A program made the position numbers and the translations under genes. DNA of 64,000 nucleotides from contig NZ_BMFT01000001.1 in the NCBI RefSeq assembly GCF_014639155.1, forward strand, positions 558,001 through 622,000, read 5' to 3'. Numbering within the stretch: position 1 is the stretch's first letter; each line of letters begins with the position of its first letter. The notes beneath the pieces are model-generated. The model had not been told where the DNA came from. It ran no database searches and worked only from the letters and a program-made list of their open reading frames with translations. Shown here piece by piece: positions 61,437 through 64,000 of this stretch. This DNA comes from Paenibacillus segetis (lineage in GTDB: Bacteria > Bacillota > Bacilli > Paenibacillales > Paenibacillaceae).

Positions 61437-62345
61437 ATGAACCAGGAACCAGTCGTTCGAATTATGGGCGTCAGCAAAAAGATCGGATCCAAAACGTTAA
61501 TTGATAATCTAACGCTAGATATTCCGGCGGGTCAGGTATTTGGTTTTCTTGGTCCTAACGGATCTGGAAAGACGACGACGATTCGCATGATGGTCGGGTT
61601 AATGTCGATTACCAAAGGAGAAATTCTGATTCAAGGTTCTAGTATAAAAAGCCAGTTTGAGCAGGCCATTTCTCATGTCGGTGCTATTGTTGAGAATCCG
61701 GAAATGTATAAGTTTCTTACGGGGTATCAGAATCTGCTGCACTATGCCCGAATGTCACCAGGAGTTACTGAGGAGAGAATCATGGAAGCAGTAAAGCGCG
61801 TTGGAATGGAGCATCGCATTCACGATAAAGTGAAGACGTATTCACTTGGAATGCGTCAGCGCCTGGGTGTAGCTCAAGCTATTTTGCATCGTCCTCGGCT
61901 TCTAATATTGGACGAGCCTACGAACGGTCTTGATCCACAAGGAATCCGTGAACTCCGTGATTATTTACGGGAGTTATCTCGGGAGGAAGGGATAACTGTA
62001 TTCGTATCAAGCCATCTGCTGTCTGAAATGGAGCTTATGTGCGATACGGTAGCGGTTATTCAACAAGGACGTCTTATTGATGTAAGAGTGCTTAAAACGG
62101 GGGATAAAGAAGGAGAACAGCGGGAAATCGCCTTTGAAGTCAATGACCCGCAGCGAGCAAAAGCTATTATTGGAGAAGGAAGAATTGAAGATAGCCGTCT
62201 TATTGTGAATGTGAACCGGGAGAAAATCTCGGAAATCAATGCAAAGCTAGTGATGTCGGGTATTTCTGTATATGCCATTAACAACGTAACACGTTCACTC
62301 GAAGATCAATTTTTGGAGATAACAGGGGGTGGGCATATTGGGTAG
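61437..62345 (+). CDS. BcrA-type ABC exporter ATPase
   Basis: A 302-residue ATPase. Walker A GPNGSGKTT (39-47), the Q-loop region AIVENPEMYKFLTGYQNL (typical of the bacitracin/lantibiotic exporter branch), signature YSLGMRQRLG, Walker B LLILDEPTNGLD, and switch SSHLLSEM. The last 90 residues are the regulatory tail. AAGGAG (61421-61426) lies ten bases before ATG 61437; an in-frame GTG at 61428 is too close to it. It overlaps the permease gene by eight bases. Confidence 0.88.
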   Translation: MNQEPVVRIMGVSKKIGSKTLIDNLTLDIPAGQVFGFLGPNGSGKTTTIRMMVGLMSITKGEILIQGSSIKSQFEQAISHVGAIVENPEMYKFLTGYQNLLHYARMSPGVTEERIMEAVKRVGMEHRIHDKVKTYSLGMRQRLGVAQAILHRPRLLILDEPTNGLDPQGIRELRDYLRELSREEGITVFVSSHLLSEMELMCDTVAVIQQGRLIDVRVLKTGDKEGEQREIAFEVNDPQRAKAIIGEGRIEDSRLIVNVNREKISEINAKLVMSGISVYAINNVTRSLEDQFLEITGGGHIG

Positions 62346-63114
62346 TTTCCTACAGCTTGTCCAAAACGAGAATATGAAAATATATCGAAGACTGCGTACC
62401 TGGATCATGTTCGGGCTTACTGCTTTGTTAACGGTAATGTTCGGCGTGTTGTTCTCTCTTGAAGGCGGAAAGAGTGTACTGAGCCATTGGGATGTCTTGT
62501 CTCAGTTATATTTTCTGTATTTCCTCGTTACTATCTTTGCGGTCATTGTTGCTGCTGACATTGTGGCCGGCGAGTTTACTTGGGGAACGATAAAGTTACT
62601 GTTAATTCGCCCTTGGAATCGCACCAAAGTACTATTGTCCAAGCTGATCGCAGTGATATTATTTTCGTTAGCTTTAACTGCGGTATTTATGATTGCGGCG
62701 ACGGCTATTTCGTTTCTTCTTTTCCATAAAGATTCCTCTGATATCTTTGCTCAAGGAGACAGCCCGTTGCGATATATCATGGAGAGTTTGCTATATAAAT
62801 ATATCGACCTCTTGGTGATTACCGTATTCTCGTTTATGATCTCCACGGTATTTCGGTCGGGAGGGATCGCGATCGGGCTATCGATGTTTATTTTATTTGC
62901 TGGGAACATCTTTACCATGTTGTTTAGTCCAGAGCGCTATTCGTGGGCGAAATATATCTTATTTGTTAATATGGACTTAAGCAAATATATGAATGGAGGC
63001 AATGTACCAGAAGGTATGACACTTGCGTTCTCCTCATCTGTCCTGGCAATCTATGTGGCATTGTTCTTGATTATTTCATGGATAGTGTTTCAAAAGAGAG
63101 ATGTGGCGGCTTAG
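62338..63114 (+). CDS. ABC-2 exporter permease (BcrB-like)
   Basis: A 258-residue membrane protein with six predicted helices and the loop IVAGEFTWGTIKLLLIRPWNRTKVLLSKLIAV, typical of ABC-2 permeases paired with BcrA-type ATPases. TTG 62338 is eight bases after AGGGGG and is preferred over GTG 62329, which overlaps that site. With the ATPase it forms an exporter of unknown cargo, perhaps giving peptide antibiotic resistance. Confidence 0.85.
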   Translation: MGSFLQLVQNENMKIYRRLRTWIMFGLTALLTVMFGVLFSLEGGKSVLSHWDVLSQLYFLYFLVTIFAVIVAADIVAGEFTWGTIKLLLIRPWNRTKVLLSKLIAVILFSLALTAVFMIAATAISFLLFHKDSSDIFAQGDSPLRYIMESLLYKYIDLLVITVFSFMISTVFRSGGIAIGLSMFILFAGNIFTMLFSPERYSWAKYILFVNMDLSKYMNGGNVPEGMTLAFSSSVLAIYVALFLIISWIVFQKRDVAA

Positions 63115-63149
63115 TCTTTCTATTCATATCTAATTGATCCGATTTGACC

Positions 63150-63200
63150 AGTACAGCCCGAGGCGAGGATTATCCAGCTTCGGGCTGTACTACTTTTTTT
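63150..63200. terminator. Terminator between the exporter and bactofilin genes
   Basis: AGTACAGCCCGA (63150-63161) pairs perfectly with TCGGGCTGTACT (63180-63191), followed by TTTTTTT on the plus strand. The right arm lies inside the 3' end of the convergent bactofilin gene. Confidence 0.87.
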
Positions 63201-63571
63201 ACCTTTTCTTTGACGACAGATACCGGTGCTTTCTCCATCTTGCTATTTCCGTTGAGAATGCCACCTTCCATAATGATGAGATTGACTACATGCACACTTC
63301 CGTCGACTTGACCGTTACTTGTAATGGTCAATTTACCGTGTGAGATGATATCGCCGATCACCTTGCCAGCAACGATAACTTCCGATGCTTTGATGTTTGA
63401 ACTGGCTTCGCCGCTCTCTCCGATAATGAGTTCACCAAGACAATGAATCTCACCATGAAATTTCCCCTCGATCCGCAGATTTGCTTCGCAATGGAGGTTC
63501 CCTTCAACTACAGTACCTTGGCCGATTAATGTATCTGTTGTCCGGAATACTTTTTTATTATTTTTTAACAT
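63170..63571 (-). CDS. Bactofilin
   Basis: A 133-residue bactofilin (polymer-forming cytoskeletal protein). After a short N-terminus, the DUF583 beta-helix shows six-residue rungs, as in TLIGQGTVVEGNLHCEANLRIEGKFHGEIHCLGELIIGESG and IKASEVIVAGKVIGDIISHGKLTI. The tail is basic (KEKVKKVVQ). Bactofilins polymerise without nucleotide and place wall enzymes. The M23 peptidase encoded 30 bases upstream on the same strand is the classic partner. Confidence 0.93.
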   Translation of the reverse strand: MLKNNKKVFRTTDTLIGQGTVVEGNLHCEANLRIEGKFHGEIHCLGELIIGESGEASSNIKASEVIVAGKVIGDIISHGKLTITSNGQVDGSVHVVNLIIMEGGILNGNSKMEKAPVSVVKEKVKKVVQPEAG

Positions 63572-63601
63572 AATGGATTATCCTCTCTTGATAAAGTGAA
63601 T

Positions 63602-64000
63602 TTATTGTTTAAGGTAGGGAAGCGGATCAATGGGTTTATTCTGTTTAACAATTTCGAAATGCAGATGTGAGCCAGTGCTTCTTCCTGTGTTTCCTACGCT
63701 ACCGATGGTTTGACCCTTGGTAACGGTGTCTCCCTCTGAGACCTTGATTTCACTGAGGTGTAAATACCAGCTTTCTAGGCCATCGGGATGTTTGATGATA
63801 ATGTACTTTCCGTGAGAGCTGTCTTTGTCCGTAGTCACAACTTGACCAGCACCAGCTGCATATACGGGATCTCCAATCTTGCCTGAGATGTCGATACCGG
63901 CATGAAAAGCAGCTTTTCCAGTGAATGGATCGGTACGATAGCCAAAGTTAGATGTCAGTCTTTTGGATGGTGTAGGCCATTCCGAAGGAGTTCCTGACAG
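63602..64000 (-). CDS. M23 family metallopeptidase, C-terminal part
   Basis: The frame runs off the right end of the window, so only 132 residues are seen. LTSNFGYRTDPFTGKAAFHAGIDISG holds the first zinc motif (HxGxD), WYLHLSEIKVSEGD the second His, and GSHLHFEI the HxH motif. All zinc ligands and the catalytic His are present. These enzymes cut peptidoglycan cross-bridges. It is directly upstream of a bactofilin gene, so the pair probably shapes the wall locally. The internal GTG at 63838 is not the start. Confidence 0.92.
   Translation of the reverse strand: MSGTPSEWPTPSKRLTSNFGYRTDPFTGKAAFHAGIDISGKIGDPVYAAGAGQVVTTDKDSSHGKYIIIKHPDGLESWYLHLSEIKVSEGDTVTKGQTIGSVGNTGRSTGSHLHFEIVKQNKPIDPLPYLKQ

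Noticed and set aside
60896..61492. 198-residue open frame on the minus strand
   Set aside because: It lies antisense to pgmB and its terminator, has no ribosome site or recognisable family, and the plus-strand gene is certain.
1..64000. Mobile elements, CRISPR arrays, tRNA or rRNA genes
   Set aside because: I found no transposase or integrase motifs, no regularly spaced repeats, and no tRNA cloverleaf or rRNA sequence by eye; a dedicated search could still find a small RNA.

Overview
The window looks like chromosome of an endospore-forming, low-to-moderate GC Gram-positive close to Paenibacillus. The basis is Bacillota-type Shine-Dalgarno sites before most genes, lipobox-type ABC binding proteins, two YesM/YesN-type two-component systems beside CUT1 sugar transporters, and homologues of the Bacillus proteins YtaF, YhgE and UgtP. 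Nothing resembles a phage, insertion sequence, CRISPR array, rRNA or tRNA. Two genes are cut by the window ends: a YfcE-like phosphodiesterase at base 1 and an M23 peptidase at base 64000.

Layout. 1-1172: end of a phosphodiesterase gene and a TIM-barrel sugar isomerase-like gene. 1211-3897: three-gene ABC-2 exporter. 3931-8722: MarR regulator, arylsulfotransferase-like protein and an SsuABC/TauABC-type importer, probably for sulfur scavenging. 8808-12069: Mug glycosylase, polar amino acid importer and a small protein. 12144-20120: SGNH hydrolase, then a YesMN system divergent from a CUT1 sugar importer. 20350-22326: Tet(M)-like ribosomal protection GTPase. 22422-28056: HAD phosphatase, LemA/TPM pair behind a sigma-W-like promoter, AEC carrier, split ThrE exporter and L,D-transpeptidase. 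28271-31531: diguanylate cyclase and a chemoreceptor with a sigma-D-like promoter. 31610-36293: acidic small protein, orphan sporulation-type kinase, an NHLP-leader peptide with an isoprenoid-synthase-like enzyme, and YtaF. 36440-44235: TatA, DivIVA-domain protein, Dps, second chemoreceptor, UgtP-like glycosyltransferase, and a TetR/YhgE pair. 44517-49112: glutamate synthase large subunit. 49284-51596: DauR-like regulator, PatB-type C-S lyase and RidA. 51726-61283: a second YesMN system, CUT1 importer, GH65 phosphorylase and beta-phosphoglucomutase. 61437-64000: BcrA-type ABC exporter, bactofilin and M23 peptidase.

How the genes work together. The last sugar locus reads as a complete route: an external glycan or its effect is sensed by the kinase, a disaccharide or oligosaccharide is imported, split by phosphorolysis to beta-glucose-1-phosphate, and isomerised to glucose-6-phosphate. 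Neither CUT1 importer has its own ATPase gene, so both probably use a shared MsmX-type ATPase encoded elsewhere. PatB and RidA also form a logical pair, because RidA hydrolyses the 2-aminoacrylate released by C-S lyases.

The best candidate for an undescribed system is the minus-strand pair at 34235-35537. It joins an 80-residue nitrile-hydratase-leader-like peptide with no cysteine to a 312-residue protein carrying both acidic motifs of class I isoprenoid synthases. It lies between a sporulation-type kinase and YtaF, and no usual RiPP maturase or peptidase-exporter gene is visible nearby.
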